A stretch of DNA of 64,000 nucleotides from Humibacter sp. RRB41. GTDB taxonomy: Bacteria > Actinomycetota > Actinomycetes > Actinomycetales > Microbacteriaceae. The notes below the pieces were generated by a model. That model saw only the letters and a program-made list of their open reading frames with translations. It searched no databases and had not been told where the DNA came from. Shown in pieces: positions 46,124 through 54,904 of the stretch. Each line of letters starts with the position of its first letter. The stretch's first letter is position 1. The position numbers and the translations under genes were made by a program. Location: assembly GCF_022761015.1 (NCBI RefSeq), contig NZ_JAKWJQ010000002.1:62001-126000 (forward strand), written 5' to 3'.

Positions 46124-46156
46124 CCGATTCTTTTCTGTCGTGATCTCTGACGAAGG

Positions 46157-47353
46157 TCAGCCGACCGTGGACGCCCACTTGGACGCCAGCACGGAGCCGG
46201 CCGCTGTCGCCTGGTCGGCCGTGAGCTGCACGAAGGTCTTCGGCGGCTCACCGACGCTCTTCAGCACGCTCTCGTCGACGGTCTTGTTCGTGATCATCGT
46301 CTGGAGCGTGGCAGGGTAGGCGCCCGATGCCAGGTAGAGGTTCTGCACCTCGGGGCTGTAGATGTACTCCTCCCAGAGTCGCGCGGCCGCCGGGTTCGGG
46401 GCGTCCTTGTTGATCGCCTGGTTGTAGTAGCTGCCGAGCGCGGTGCCCGGCAGGACGACCGTCTTCCAGTTCGGGTTGCCGGCCGAACCGCCCGCTGCGC
46501 CCCATGCGAGGTTGTTGTAGCTCCACTGGATGACCACCGGGGTCTCGCCGGAGTTCACCGTGGCCTGCGTCGGAAGCACCGAGAGGAAGTTGCCCGCCTT
46601 TTTCAGCTTGCCGAAGAAGTCGACGCCCGGCGTGATGTCGTCGGCCTTGCCGCCGGACTGCAGATCGGCCCAGTAGACGGCGCTCGCCGCCTCGTTGGCC
46701 TGAGTCGGGTCGCCCTTGATCGCGACCTTGCCCTTATACGCCGAGCCGAGCAGATCGGAGATCTTCTTCGGCGCCGTCGTAATGGACTTCGAGTCGTAGC
46801 CGATCGACATCAGGCCGGTGTAGTCGTAGTACCACCTGCCGTCGGAGTCCTTGTAGTCGGCCGGAAGGTCTGACCAGTTCTTCACCTTGTAGTCGGCGAG
46901 CAGGTCGAGGTTCTGGTCGAGAACCGCCGTGCCGAGGTCGAAGACGTCAGGGGCGGTGCTCTGCCCCTTCTGCGACTTGGCCGCCGCCACCTCGTCCGCG
47001 CTCGACCCGTTCGGGTTCTCCGAGTTGATCTTGATCTTCGGGTACTTCTTCTCGAAGCCGGCGATGATCTTTCCGTAGTTCGCCCAGGACGGCGGCAGGG
47101 TGATCACGTTCAGGTGGCCTTCGGCGTTCGCGGCGGCCACGAGGCCGTCCAGGCCGCCGAAGTCCGACGCAGCTGTCGCCTTCTGGGCCGCACTCTTGCT
47201 CAGCGTCTTGGCGTTCGCGGCATCGGCCGACGATGCTCCGCCAGAGGCGCAGGCGGTGAGAGAGACGGCGACGATCGTCGCCATCGCCGCCGTCAGTGCG
47301 AGACGCCGGGTGCGTCGCGAGCCCGTCTTACGGGCTGTCACGCGTTCATGCAT
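46157..47353 (-). CDS. ABC transporter substrate-binding lipoprotein (family 1, 2-aminoethylphosphonate-type)
   Basis: The 398-residue lipoprotein has a basic N-terminus, a hydrophobic stretch and the lipobox LTAC near residue 34. The mature part has type-II binding-protein motifs ('GLDGLVAAANAEGHLNVITLPP', 'YDYTGLMSIGYDSKSI', 'NWKTVVLPGTALGSYYNQAINKDAPNP'), as in PotD/FbpA/PhnS. The ATG at 47353 gives the best signal peptide; a longer reading extends into the oxidoreductase gene and is rejected. Substrate is inferred from the cluster. Confidence 0.88.
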   Translation of the reverse strand: MHERVTARKTGSRRTRRLALTAAMATIVAVSLTACASGGASSADAANAKTLSKSAAQKATAASDFGGLDGLVAAANAEGHLNVITLPPSWANYGKIIAGFEKKYPKIKINSENPNGSSADEVAAAKSQKGQSTAPDVFDLGTAVLDQNLDLLADYKVKNWSDLPADYKDSDGRWYYDYTGLMSIGYDSKSITTAPKKISDLLGSAYKGKVAIKGDPTQANEAASAVYWADLQSGGKADDITPGVDFFGKLKKAGNFLSVLPTQATVNSGETPVVIQWSYNNLAWGAAGGSAGNPNWKTVVLPGTALGSYYNQAINKDAPNPAAARLWEEYIYSPEVQNLYLASGAYPATLQTMITNKTVDESVLKSVGEPPKTFVQLTADQATAAGSVLASKWASTVG

Positions 47354-47421
47354 GGCATGTCCTTCCAGGATTCTTTTCGGGTGATCTCTTGGTGGTCGGT
47401 GAAGTCTTCTTCGGTGATCGC

Positions 47422-48573
47422 TCAGCCGGCGTGGCGAGCCGGCACGAGCTCGTCGAGCACGGCGCGAGCGAGCCCGAATGCCGTGGTCATGCCGACGCCG
47501 CTGGTGACGGATGCCACGGCCACGCCCTGCTCGGGGCTCGCCATCAGAAACGGTCCGGTCGGTGCCGACGCGTAGACGCCGCGCCAGCGACGGCGCACCC
47601 GCAACTCGCCGACGCCGAACAGACGCCGGAAGTGCGCGAGCAACAGTTCGTCGAGGTCTTCCTCCTCGAACGGAGTGAGGGTCGTGGCGTAGTGATGCGT
47701 GTCCCCGATCACGAGCCGGCCGTCCGGGCGCTGGGTGAACATCAGGTTCACGGTGTTCTCCACCAGTTCGGGTGCAGCCTGCATGAGTTCGGCCCGCAGC
47801 CGTGCAGCCGCCGCCGTCGACGAGAAGGCCTCGTAACGCAGCAACGACGTGCCGGTGAAGACTCCGGGTGCGGTGCTGAATCCGCCGGGGGCATCGATCT
47901 CGAGCATGCGCAACCGGCAGCGCTGCACGCCCGCCTGCTCGGCGAGCTCCGGGTAATGCCTGTCGACATCGTGTCCGACGGCCAGCACGACGGAATCCGC
48001 TGTGTACTCTCCGCGGCTGGTGCGCACGAAACCGGCGGTCAGCTCCAGCAGGTTCTCCCCGAAACGGAAGTCCACGCCGAGTTCCAGCAGCCTGCGCACC
48101 AGGGCGGGGATCGCGCTCGGCGAGTCGACCCGCAGGTCCATCGGCAGGTGGGCCCCGGCGACGAGGCCGGGCGCCTCGAAACCGGCCAGCCGGGCTGCTT
48201 CGGCGGCGTCGAGCATCCGTACCGTGTCGCCGCGCTCCGCCGCGAACTCCTCGAGCACCTCGACCTCTGCCGCCGTGCGAGCGAGAACAACAGTGCCATC
48301 GGTGCGCACCGGGATGCCCGCCTCGGCTCCTGCCTGCAGCCACACCTCGCGAGCGGTCAGCGCGTAGTCCAGAATGATGCCCGCTTGCGCGGTCGTGCAG
48401 ATGTGCCCGAAGTTGCGGATGCTCGCACCCACCGGCCGCTCGTCCCGCTCGATCACCCGCACGGACATGCCGCGGTGCACGGCATGCCAGGCGTGAGCGA
48501 GCCCGACGATGCCTGCACCGATGACGACGAGATCGGCATGCGGGGGAGCCACGGTGGAGTCGGGATGGGTCAC
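47422..48573 (-). CDS. FAD-dependent oxidoreductase, proposed phosphonate catabolism (HpnW/TIGR03364-like)
   Basis: The 383-residue flavoprotein starts with a DLVVIGAGIVGLAHAWHAVH dinucleotide-binding motif and has 'RNFGHICTTAQAG' (probable flavin-attachment or substrate loop) and 'RRWRGVYASAPTGPFLM' near the end. From memory the TIGR03364 family is placed with phosphonatase-like HAD proteins and linked to oxidative removal of the amino group of aminophosphonates. The GTG at 48573 is favoured; a GTG at 48618 would add 15 residues. It is divergent from the GntR-HAD pair. Confidence 0.82.
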   Translation of the reverse strand: MTHPDSTVAPPHADLVVIGAGIVGLAHAWHAVHRGMSVRVIERDERPVGASIRNFGHICTTAQAGIILDYALTAREVWLQAGAEAGIPVRTDGTVVLARTAAEVEVLEEFAAERGDTVRMLDAAEAARLAGFEAPGLVAGAHLPMDLRVDSPSAIPALVRRLLELGVDFRFGENLLELTAGFVRTSRGEYTADSVVLAVGHDVDRHYPELAEQAGVQRCRLRMLEIDAPGGFSTAPGVFTGTSLLRYEAFSSTAAAARLRAELMQAAPELVENTVNLMFTQRPDGRLVIGDTHHYATTLTPFEEEDLDELLLAHFRRLFGVGELRVRRRWRGVYASAPTGPFLMASPEQGVAVASVTSGVGMTTAFGLARAVLDELVPARHAG

Positions 48574-48727
48574 GGCACAACTCTGCAGGCGTCGAAGGCC
48601 CCGCTCTGCCGATTCCACTCACTTGTCATGAGATGTTCACCTCGTCCGTCGAGCCCACTCGGACGGGGCCAACGCGGAGTGAACAGCGGGTGGACGGACG
48701 GTGTGATGAGCCATTCGCGCCGACCTC

Positions 48728-48742
48728 TATAGTCAAGCTATG
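48728..48742 (+). promoter_or_regulatory. -10 element TATAGT with a leaderless start of the GntR gene
   Basis: TATAGT (48728-48733) is a near-consensus -10. Six bases later comes the ATG at 48740, so transcription would begin on or next to the start codon. ATAG-TCAAG-CTAT (48730-48742) is a short imperfect symmetry that could hold a GntR-type operator. Confidence 0.5.
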
Positions 48743-49507
48743 AGGGTGCCTCTCCACGAACTCGTTCGCACGTCGATCCGCGAACGGATCCTCAGCGGTG
48801 AACTCGCCGCAGGGGCAGCCCTCCCGAGCGAGGCGGAACTCTGCGCGCAGTTCGGAGCCTCCCGCGGCCCGGTCAGGCAGGCGATCTCGGCGCTGAACGC
48901 CGAGGGCCTCATCGAGACCAGCCAGGGCAAGGTGCCGACCGTCAGCCGGGCGCCGCTCGCGCAGTCGATCGACGATTTCTTCTCGTTCTCGTCATGGGTG
49001 CGCACGATCGGCCGCGAGCCGGGCCAGCGCACGATCGAGATCGCGCTTCGGCGGCCCGAAAAGCTCGTCGCGGCGCGCCTCGGCATCGCGGCAGCCGAGA
49101 ACGCGGTGGAGCTGCTCAGGGTGCGTTTCATCGACGGGCAGGCGGCGATGCTCGAGCGCACGGCCTTCGTCGCCTCGGTCGGACGGTTCCTGTTCGACTT
49201 CGACACCGACTCGGGCTCGCTCTTCGAGTACCTGATCGGGCGGGGCGTTCCGCTGGATCGCGGCGAGCACGTGATCGATGCGGTCGCCGCCGACGAGACG
49301 GATGCCGACTTGCTCGCCGTCGGGGTCGGCACCCCGCTGCTGCGGGTGCGGCGCCTCACCTCGTCGAACGACGGCGAGGTGCTCGAATACTCCGACGATC
49401 GCTACCGTCCCGATCGCGCCGAACTGATCGTTCACAACACGCGCTCCCACGCGACGCAGCGACCGTTCGTCGCCCGCCAGATCAGCCAACCAGGAGGAAC
49501 CAGGTGA
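48740..49507 (+). CDS. GntR-family regulator (HutC/UTRA type) of the phosphonate cluster
   Basis: The 255-residue protein has a GntR winged helix ('LHELVRTSIRERILSGELAAGAALPSEAELCAQFGASRGPVRQAISALNAEGLIE') and a UTRA ligand domain (about 85-235, 'LLRVRRLTSSNDGEVLEYSDDRYRPDRAELIV'). UTRA domains bind small effectors such as sugar phosphates or phosphonates. It is divergent from the oxidoreductase and overlaps the HAD gene (GTGA), so it probably represses both. Confidence 0.88.
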   Translation: MRVPLHELVRTSIRERILSGELAAGAALPSEAELCAQFGASRGPVRQAISALNAEGLIETSQGKVPTVSRAPLAQSIDDFFSFSSWVRTIGREPGQRTIEIALRRPEKLVAARLGIAAAENAVELLRVRFIDGQAAMLERTAFVASVGRFLFDFDTDSGSLFEYLIGRGVPLDRGEHVIDAVAADETDADLLAVGVGTPLLRVRRLTSSNDGEVLEYSDDRYRPDRAELIVHNTRSHATQRPFVARQISQPGGTR

Positions 49508-50199
49508 CCATCCGACTCGTCTCGCTCGACATGGCGGGAACCACGATCGACGAAGGCGGAGCGGTCTACGACGTGCTCGAACGGTCTGTCGCCGAAGCGA
49601 TCGGGAGCGCGGTGCCCGCCGACGTACTTGCACGCTGGATCGGCACAGGCAAGCGCGAGGCGATCCATGGCCTGCTGACCGAGCTCGGTGACGACCCGGC
49701 GAAGACCGACGACGTCTTCGCGCTGTTCTCGGCGAGGCTGAACGATGTCTACGCGGCAACGCCGGCCACACTGTTCTCCGGGGTGCGTGAGGCTGTCTCC
49801 GACCTCCGCGCGAGAGGGGTGAAGGTGGCGCTGCAGACCGGCTACACCCTCGATGTGGCGCGGTCACTGCTGGATGCCGTCGGCTGGGCCGTCGGCGACG
49901 ACCTCGACGCGCTCGTCACGGCCGATGATGTCACGGCCTCGCGGCCGGCGCCGTACCTGGTGTTCCGCACCATGGAGACGACGGGCGTACGCAGCGTCGC
50001 AGACGTGCTGGTCGCGGGGGACACCCCGAACGACCTCCGTGCAGGGGTAAACGCGGGCGCGCGGTACGTCGTGGGAGTGCTCACAGGGGCGGGCGATGTG
50101 CTGGGGCTGGGCGGGCATCCGCACACGCATCTGCTGCCAAGTGTTGCCGCCCTGCCGACACTGCTGGCGGAAGCAGCGGAGTATCCCTCCGGGGGCTGA
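49504..50199 (+). CDS. Phosphonatase-like HAD hydrolase (PhnX-like)
   Basis: The 231-residue HAD protein has the nucleophile motif LDMAGTTID with D9 and A11 (D-x-A-G-T marks phosphonatases), the late VAGDTPNDLRAG motif, and a cap-domain lysine K50 in GTGKREAIHG at the place of the PhnX Schiff-base Lys. From memory it fits the TIGR03351 phosphonatase-like group next to TIGR03364 oxidoreductases. It would cleave phosphonoacetaldehyde to acetaldehyde and phosphate. Coupled to the GntR gene. Confidence 0.85.
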   Translation: MTIRLVSLDMAGTTIDEGGAVYDVLERSVAEAIGSAVPADVLARWIGTGKREAIHGLLTELGDDPAKTDDVFALFSARLNDVYAATPATLFSGVREAVSDLRARGVKVALQTGYTLDVARSLLDAVGWAVGDDLDALVTADDVTASRPAPYLVFRTMETTGVRSVADVLVAGDTPNDLRAGVNAGARYVVGVLTGAGDVLGLGGHPHTHLLPSVAALPTLLAEAAEYPSGG

Positions 50200-50253
50200 C
50201 GGCCGACGTGGCGCGGGGTTACCGTTGTCGGCATCGGCGCAAAGGAGACCGTC

Positions 50254-50661
50254 ATGTCCGTCATACTCAATCCCTACCTGAGCTTTCGCGACAACGCCCG
50301 CGAGGCCATGGAGTTCTATCAGACCGTCTTCAGCGGTGATCTCACTGTCAGCACGTTCCGCGACTTCCACATGAGCGAAGACGAGAGCGAGCTCGACAAG
50401 GTGATGCACTCGCAACTGGACGCGCCGAACGGCCTCGTGCTGATGGCGTCCGACACCCCGAATCGCATGGAGTACACACCGGGCGGTTCGATCACCGTCT
50501 CGTTGAGCGGCGACGATGAGCCGTCGCTTCGCGGCTACTGGGACGGCCTGGCGGCGGGTGCCAGCATCACGCAGCCGCTCGAGAAGGCGATATGGGGCGG
50601 CTCGTTCGGCATGCTCATCGATCGTTTCGGCGTCAGCTGGATGGTCAACATCAACGGGTAG
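50254..50661 (+). CDS. VOC-superfamily protein, PhnB-like
   Basis: The 135-residue protein has 'LSFRDNAREAMEFYQTVFSGDL', 'SDTPNRMEYTPGGSITVSLSGDD' and 'GGSFGMLIDRFGVSWMVNI', a PhnB-like plan. AAAGGAGA precedes the ATG. PhnB proteins are named after the phosphonate operon, but the general VOC function here is unknown and the link to the module upstream rests on position. Confidence 0.82.
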   Translation: MSVILNPYLSFRDNAREAMEFYQTVFSGDLTVSTFRDFHMSEDESELDKVMHSQLDAPNGLVLMASDTPNRMEYTPGGSITVSLSGDDEPSLRGYWDGLAAGASITQPLEKAIWGGSFGMLIDRFGVSWMVNING

Positions 50662-50710
50662 CCGCGTGCGGCCGAGTCCGGCCGATGCCACTGGCTCAGA
50701 CGAGGCCGGC

Positions 50711-51217
50711 TCAGACGAGGCGGGTCAACGGCATCACGAGAAGGCTGGAGCGCGCCGTCGCGACGAGCGCCCCTGAGGCATCCGTCACCTCGCCCGTCGC
50801 GAAGATGACGCGTCGACCGGGTTTCGTCACGGTACCGACGGCGCGCAGCGGTCCGGAGGCCGCCGTGATCGGGCGCAGGTAATCGACGGAGATGTCGATC
50901 GAGGTGTAGCCGAAGCCGGCATCCAGCGTGGAGTGCCCTGCGCAGCCGAGCACCGTGTCGAGCAGCGTGCAGACCAGGCCGCCGTGCACGACGCCGATCG
51001 GGTTGTAGTGCGACTCGTCGGGCTCGCATTCGAACTCGACCCTGCCGTCGCCCACCTCGAGAAGTGTCATGTTCATCGTCGCGCAGATCGGCGGCGCGGG
51101 GAGGTCACCCGTGGCCATCGCGCGGAGAAAATCGGACCCCGCCAGCTCGCGACCGGCCGCGGCGAGCGCGCGCGGGTCTTCCCACTGGATGGTGCGGGTC
51201 CGGGTGCCGGATGCCAT
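50711..51217 (-). CDS. PaaI-type acyl-CoA thioesterase (hotdog fold)
   Basis: The 168-residue protein has the hotdog signature 'NPIGVVHGGLVCTLLDTVLGCAG' with the active-site Asp-helix, followed by 'TSIDISVDYLRPI' and 'GRRVIFATGEVTD'. It hydrolyses acyl-CoA thioesters of aromatic or fatty type. GAGAGG lies before the ATG at 51217; the longer reading from 51250 is less likely. Convergent with the VOC protein gene. Confidence 0.85.
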   Translation of the reverse strand: MASGTRTRTIQWEDPRALAAAGRELAGSDFLRAMATGDLPAPPICATMNMTLLEVGDGRVEFECEPDESHYNPIGVVHGGLVCTLLDTVLGCAGHSTLDAGFGYTSIDISVDYLRPITAASGPLRAVGTVTKPGRRVIFATGEVTDASGALVATARSSLLVMPLTRLV

Positions 51218-51357
51218 GGCGAGCCTCTCTCCGTGCGCCGCGGCGCGCACCGTACGAGGCTACCGACCTCGCCCGGCGAGCTGGTCGTCGGTAGTCTTGC
51301 CGCGGGACAGGCGGAGCCGCTGGCGCTCCGCACGCCACATTCGATGCGGGGGATGCC

Positions 51358-52380
51358 ATGGCCGACGACGTCACGCTCGAGGTCGAAGGACCGCACGGAA
51401 CGCGCGCGGTGCGCATCAGCCATCCCGAGCGCGTCGTGTACCCGGAGCCGGCAATCACCAAGCTCGACCTTGCGCGCTATATTCTCACCGTCTCGGAGCC
51501 GTTCCTGAGAGCGAACGGTGATCGTCCGGTCTCCTTGCAGCGTTTTCGCGACACGATCGACGGCGAGCAGTTCTTCTCGAAGAACCCGCCGAGGGGTGCG
51601 CCGGACTTCATCAGGAGCGTGACGGTGGTCTACCCGAGCGCGAGGTCGCATCCGCAGCTCGTGCTCGACGAACCGGCATCCGCAGTCTGGGCCGTGCAGA
51701 TGGGCACGCTGGTCTTCCACCCCTGGCCGTCGAGGGCGGAGGACTCCGACAATCCCGATCAGCTGCGCATCGACCTCGACCCGCAGCCGGGCACCGACTT
51801 CTCCGATGCGATCCTCGCGGCGATCGAGTTGAGGCGGGTACTGGACGAGGCGGGCCTCGAGGCCTACGTGAAGACCTCGGGCAATCGTGGGTTGCACGTG
51901 TTCGCGCCGATCAGGCCGGAGCGCGAGTTCCTCGACGTGCGACATGCGGTGATCGCCGCCGCCCGCGAGCTCGAGCGACGGATGCCTGAGCAGGTCACGA
52001 CGGCGTGGTGGAAGGAAGAGCGCGGCGAGAAGGTCTTCGTCGACTTCAACCAGGCGAACCGCGATCGCACCATCGCCGGTGCCTACAGCCCGCGTGCCCT
52101 GGCGCACGCGTCCGTGTCGTGCCCCATCACCTGGGACGAGCTGGAGTCGGTGAAGCCGCAGGACTTCACGGTGCTCACGGTTCCCGATCGCCTGGCCGAG
52201 GTCGGAGACCCGTGGTCGGACTTCGGCGAACGCCAGGCCACGATCGACACGCTCCTCGACTGGTGGCAGCGAGACCTCGAGAACGGACTCGGGGAGTTGC
52301 CCTTTCCGCCGGACTACCCGAAGATGCCGGGCGAGCCGCCGCGCGTGCAGCCCAGCAGGGCGAAGAACGCCGACGCCTGA
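51358..52380 (+). CDS. Stand-alone LigD-type polymerase domain (NHEJ primase-polymerase)
   Basis: The 340-residue protein is a LigD PolDom: 'SHPERVVYPEP' at the start, 'FFSKNPPRGAPDF' in the primer-end region, 'LRIDLDPQPGTDF' with the catalytic D-x-D pair, 'TSGNRGLHVFAPI' and 'KVFVDFNQANRDRTIAGAYSPR'. It fills gaps and adds nucleotides at broken ends. It has no ligase domain, unlike the gene at 58146. Convergent with the LigC-like ligase gene 11 nt later. Confidence 0.88.
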   Translation: MADDVTLEVEGPHGTRAVRISHPERVVYPEPAITKLDLARYILTVSEPFLRANGDRPVSLQRFRDTIDGEQFFSKNPPRGAPDFIRSVTVVYPSARSHPQLVLDEPASAVWAVQMGTLVFHPWPSRAEDSDNPDQLRIDLDPQPGTDFSDAILAAIELRRVLDEAGLEAYVKTSGNRGLHVFAPIRPEREFLDVRHAVIAAARELERRMPEQVTTAWWKEERGEKVFVDFNQANRDRTIAGAYSPRALAHASVSCPITWDELESVKPQDFTVLTVPDRLAEVGDPWSDFGERQATIDTLLDWWQRDLENGLGELPFPPDYPKMPGEPPRVQPSRAKNADA

Positions 52381-52391
52381 GACTGCTGCCC

Positions 52392-53432
52392 TTACCTCAG
52401 CACGTCCGACAGGTCGTATGCCACGGGGCGATCGAGCTGATCGAACGTGCACGAACGCGCTTCCCGATCGTCGCGCCACCGTTCGAACTGCACGGTGTGC
52501 CTGAAGCGCATGCCCTCGAGCTGGTCGTATCGCACCTCGAGCACTCGCTCCGGCCGAAGCTTCACGAACGACACGTCCTTGCTGCCGGAGAACCTGCTGC
52601 GATCTGTCGCTCCGGTGACGATCTCGCCTGTTTCGTCCCGCTCCACGAGCGAAGCGAGTTCGTCGACGAGCTCCTGCCGCCGCACATTGCTGAAAGCGGA
52701 TGCCCCGCCGACATTGCGCAGCACGCCATCGTCGTCGTAGAGCCCGAGCAGCAGCGAGCCGACGCCCGATCCGCTGGCGTGCACGCGATAGCCGAGCAGC
52801 ACGACATCCGCTGTCCGATGGTGCTTCACCTTGAGCATCGTGCGCTTGTTGGGCGTGTAAGGGGCGGCAAGCGGCTTCGCGACGACGCCGTCGAGGCCGG
52901 CGCCCTCGAACTCGACGAGCCAGCGGCGGGCGAGGTCGACGTCCGTTGTGGTCTGGCACAGCCGGAGCGGCGGATGCCACGCCCCAGCCAGCTCCTCCAG
53001 CGCTCGCCTGCGCTCGGCGAACGGCTCACCGGTGAGGTCGTCTTCGCCGAGAGCCAGCAGGTCGAAGGCCACGAACATCGCCGGGGTCGTCGCGGAGAGA
53101 AGGCGCACCCGGGTGGCCGCCGGATGGATGCGTTGCGACAGCGCCTCCCAATCGAGCCGTTCGGAGCCCGGCTCGCCGGTGCGCACCACGATCTCGCCGT
53201 CGACCATGCAGTGTGGAAGCTGCTCCGCGAACGCCGCGACGAGCTCGGGGAAGTACCTGGTCAGCGGCTTCGAACCTCGGCTCCCGATCTCGACGCCGTC
53301 GCTGTCGACGGAGACGATGCCGCGGAAGCCGTCCCATTTCGGTTCGTACGACAGGCCGCCGGTGACGCTGTCCGGCTCCGGCACTGCGGCGACGGCGCGG
53401 GCGAGCATCGGTGCGGGAATGGATGCGGTCAT
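52392..53432 (-). CDS. ATP-dependent DNA ligase, LigC-like
   Basis: The 346-residue ligase has the adenylation lysine K32 in YEPKWDGFRG, 'GEIVVRTG', 'FVAFDLLALGEDDLT' and 'GVVAKPLAAPYTPN..MLKVKHHRTADVVLLGY', then an OB-fold C-terminus ('FVKLRPERVLEVRYDQLEGMRFRH'). It lacks Pol and PE domains. It could back up LigD or serve base-excision repair. The ATG at 53432 is favoured over 53468. Confidence 0.88.
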   Translation of the reverse strand: MTASIPAPMLARAVAAVPEPDSVTGGLSYEPKWDGFRGIVSVDSDGVEIGSRGSKPLTRYFPELVAAFAEQLPHCMVDGEIVVRTGEPGSERLDWEALSQRIHPAATRVRLLSATTPAMFVAFDLLALGEDDLTGEPFAERRRALEELAGAWHPPLRLCQTTTDVDLARRWLVEFEGAGLDGVVAKPLAAPYTPNKRTMLKVKHHRTADVVLLGYRVHASGSGVGSLLLGLYDDDGVLRNVGGASAFSNVRRQELVDELASLVERDETGEIVTGATDRSRFSGSKDVSFVKLRPERVLEVRYDQLEGMRFRHTVQFERWRDDREARSCTFDQLDRPVAYDLSDVLR

Positions 53433-53466
53433 AGCCCGATCATGCCGCGTTTCGCTTCCCGCGCCC

Positions 53467-53483
53467 ACCCTCCTGCGGAGGGT
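53467..53483. terminator. Hairpin after alkA
   Basis: ACCCTCC (53467-53473) pairs with GGAGGGT (53477-53483), 7 bp with a 3-nt loop, 4 nt after the alkA stop on the minus strand and before the ligase promoter. No T-run. Confidence 0.45.
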
Positions 53484-53486
53484 TGC

Positions 53487-54332
53487 TCACGACGCGGACG
53501 CGGCCTGCAGTGCGGCATCCGCCGTCCAGAGATGCATCGTGGCGTATGCCCGCCAGGGCCGCCAGCGCTCACCCATGGCCGTCGCCTCGGCCGGCGTCGC
53601 CCCTCCGAGCGCGCGTCGCAGCACGAGATCCCCGACGGGGAAGGCGTCGGTGTCGCGCACGACCCTCAACGACAGATAGTCCACGGTCCACGGCCCGATG
53701 CCGGGCAACGACAGCAACTCGGCTCTCGACCGGGCGGGATCGTGTTCGCGGCCGAGCTCCAGCCCGCCGGCGAAGGCCGATGCCAGCGCCAGCACGGTGC
53801 GGGCGCGTGCGTTCGTGATGCCGACGGCCGCCCGCAGCTCTTCGTGCTCGGCGGCGGCAACGGTCGGCGGGTCGGGGAAGCCGATCAGCCCGTCCGTTCC
53901 CGGTGTGCCGTAGGCGGCGGCGAGCCGTCCGGTGAACGTGCGGCAGGCCGCGAGCGACACCTGCTGTCCGAGTACTGTCTGCACGGCGGCCTCGAACGGG
54001 TCGGGGTGCCCGATGATCCGCACGGCGGGCAGCGCCTCGACAAGCGGTCCGAGTATCGGGTCGTCGGCGAACGCCGCGGCGACCGCGTCCACGTCGGTGT
54101 CGAGGTCGAACCACTCGCGCACGATCTCGAGGAGCGCCAGGTCGGCCTCGGCCGTGACCTCGACTCCGTCGTCCCGCACCAGGACGGTCACCGGCCTGGT
54201 TCCCGAGGCGGTGCGCAGGAGCCGGGTCACCGTTCCGCGCTCGACATCCACCCGCTCCACGCCTGGCACCGAATGGTTCACCAGCGACCGCAGCACGACG
54301 TCGCGTTCCAGACGTCCCTGAAGCAGGGTCAC
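53487..54332 (-). CDS. alkA: DNA-3-methyladenine glycosylase II (AlkA-like)
   Basis: The 281-residue protein has the AlkA N-terminal domain and a helix-hairpin-helix (LPGIGPWTVDYL at 209-220) followed by the catalytic D235 in TDAFPVGDLVLRR. It excises alkylated bases. The GTG at 54332 overlaps the ogt stop (GTGA). A longer upstream reading overlaps ogt and is rejected. Last gene of a sigma-ogt-alkA operon. Confidence 0.88.
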   Translation of the reverse strand: MTLLQGRLERDVVLRSLVNHSVPGVERVDVERGTVTRLLRTASGTRPVTVLVRDDGVEVTAEADLALLEIVREWFDLDTDVDAVAAAFADDPILGPLVEALPAVRIIGHPDPFEAAVQTVLGQQVSLAACRTFTGRLAAAYGTPGTDGLIGFPDPPTVAAAEHEELRAAVGITNARARTVLALASAFAGGLELGREHDPARSRAELLSLPGIGPWTVDYLSLRVVRDTDAFPVGDLVLRRALGGATPAEATAMGERWRPWRAYATMHLWTADAALQAASAS

Positions 54333-54904
54333 GCCGCCGACTCCAAGTGCAGCAGCGCGCTCTTCGCCTCGAGCCCTCCGGCGTATCCACCGAGCGACCC
54401 ATCCGTGCGCAGCACGCGGTGACACGGCACGACGAGCGGCAGCGGATTGGTCGCGCACGCCGAACCCACTGCCCGCATCGCGCGTGGGCTGCCGGCCGCC
54501 GCTGCGACTTGGGCGTAGCTCGCCGTGCTCCCGTACGCGATCGTGGGCAGAATGCCCTGCACAGCACGCCGGAACCCGTGCGAGAGCGAGAAATCCAACG
54601 GCAGGTCGAACCCGCGTCGCTTCCCCTCGAAGTACTGCTCGAGCTCTGTCGCTGCGGCGTCCAGGCGGGCGGGCGAACGCAGCACCCGAGGGCTCACCTT
54701 CGTGGAGAGAGTCTGCAGCACGTCGTCGAAACCCTCGCGATGAAACGCGATGCGCACGATGCCCCGCTCTGTGGCCGCCAGCAGAAGCTCGCCGACGGGG
54801 GAGTCGACGGTGCGGTAGGCGATGTCGAGCAGGCCGGCATCCTGCGCTCCCTGCGCCAGCCTGGTGTGCAGCTCTTCGAGGTGCAGTGTGGTGTCATCGG
54901 TCAT
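54329..54904 (-). CDS. ogt: Methylated-DNA--protein-cysteine methyltransferase
   Basis: The 191-residue protein has the active-site PCHRV motif with C161, 'FRRAVQGILPTIAYGSTASYAQVA' helix-turn-helix region and the 'VGSACATNPLPLVVPCHRV' context of O6-alkylguanine methyltransferases. It removes methyl groups from O6-methylguanine by suicide transfer. ATGA and GTGA overlaps couple it to the sigma factor gene before and alkA after. Confidence 0.92.
   Translation of the reverse strand: MTDDTTLHLEELHTRLAQGAQDAGLLDIAYRTVDSPVGELLLAATERGIVRIAFHREGFDDVLQTLSTKVSPRVLRSPARLDAAATELEQYFEGKRRGFDLPLDFSLSHGFRRAVQGILPTIAYGSTASYAQVAAAAGSPRAMRAVGSACATNPLPLVVPCHRVLRTDGSLGGYAGGLEAKSALLHLESAA

Noticed and set aside
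47354-48622. Upstream extension of the binding-protein frame through the oxidoreductase gene
   Set aside because: It would overlap the FAD oxidoreductase in another frame; the lipoprotein signal starts at 47353.
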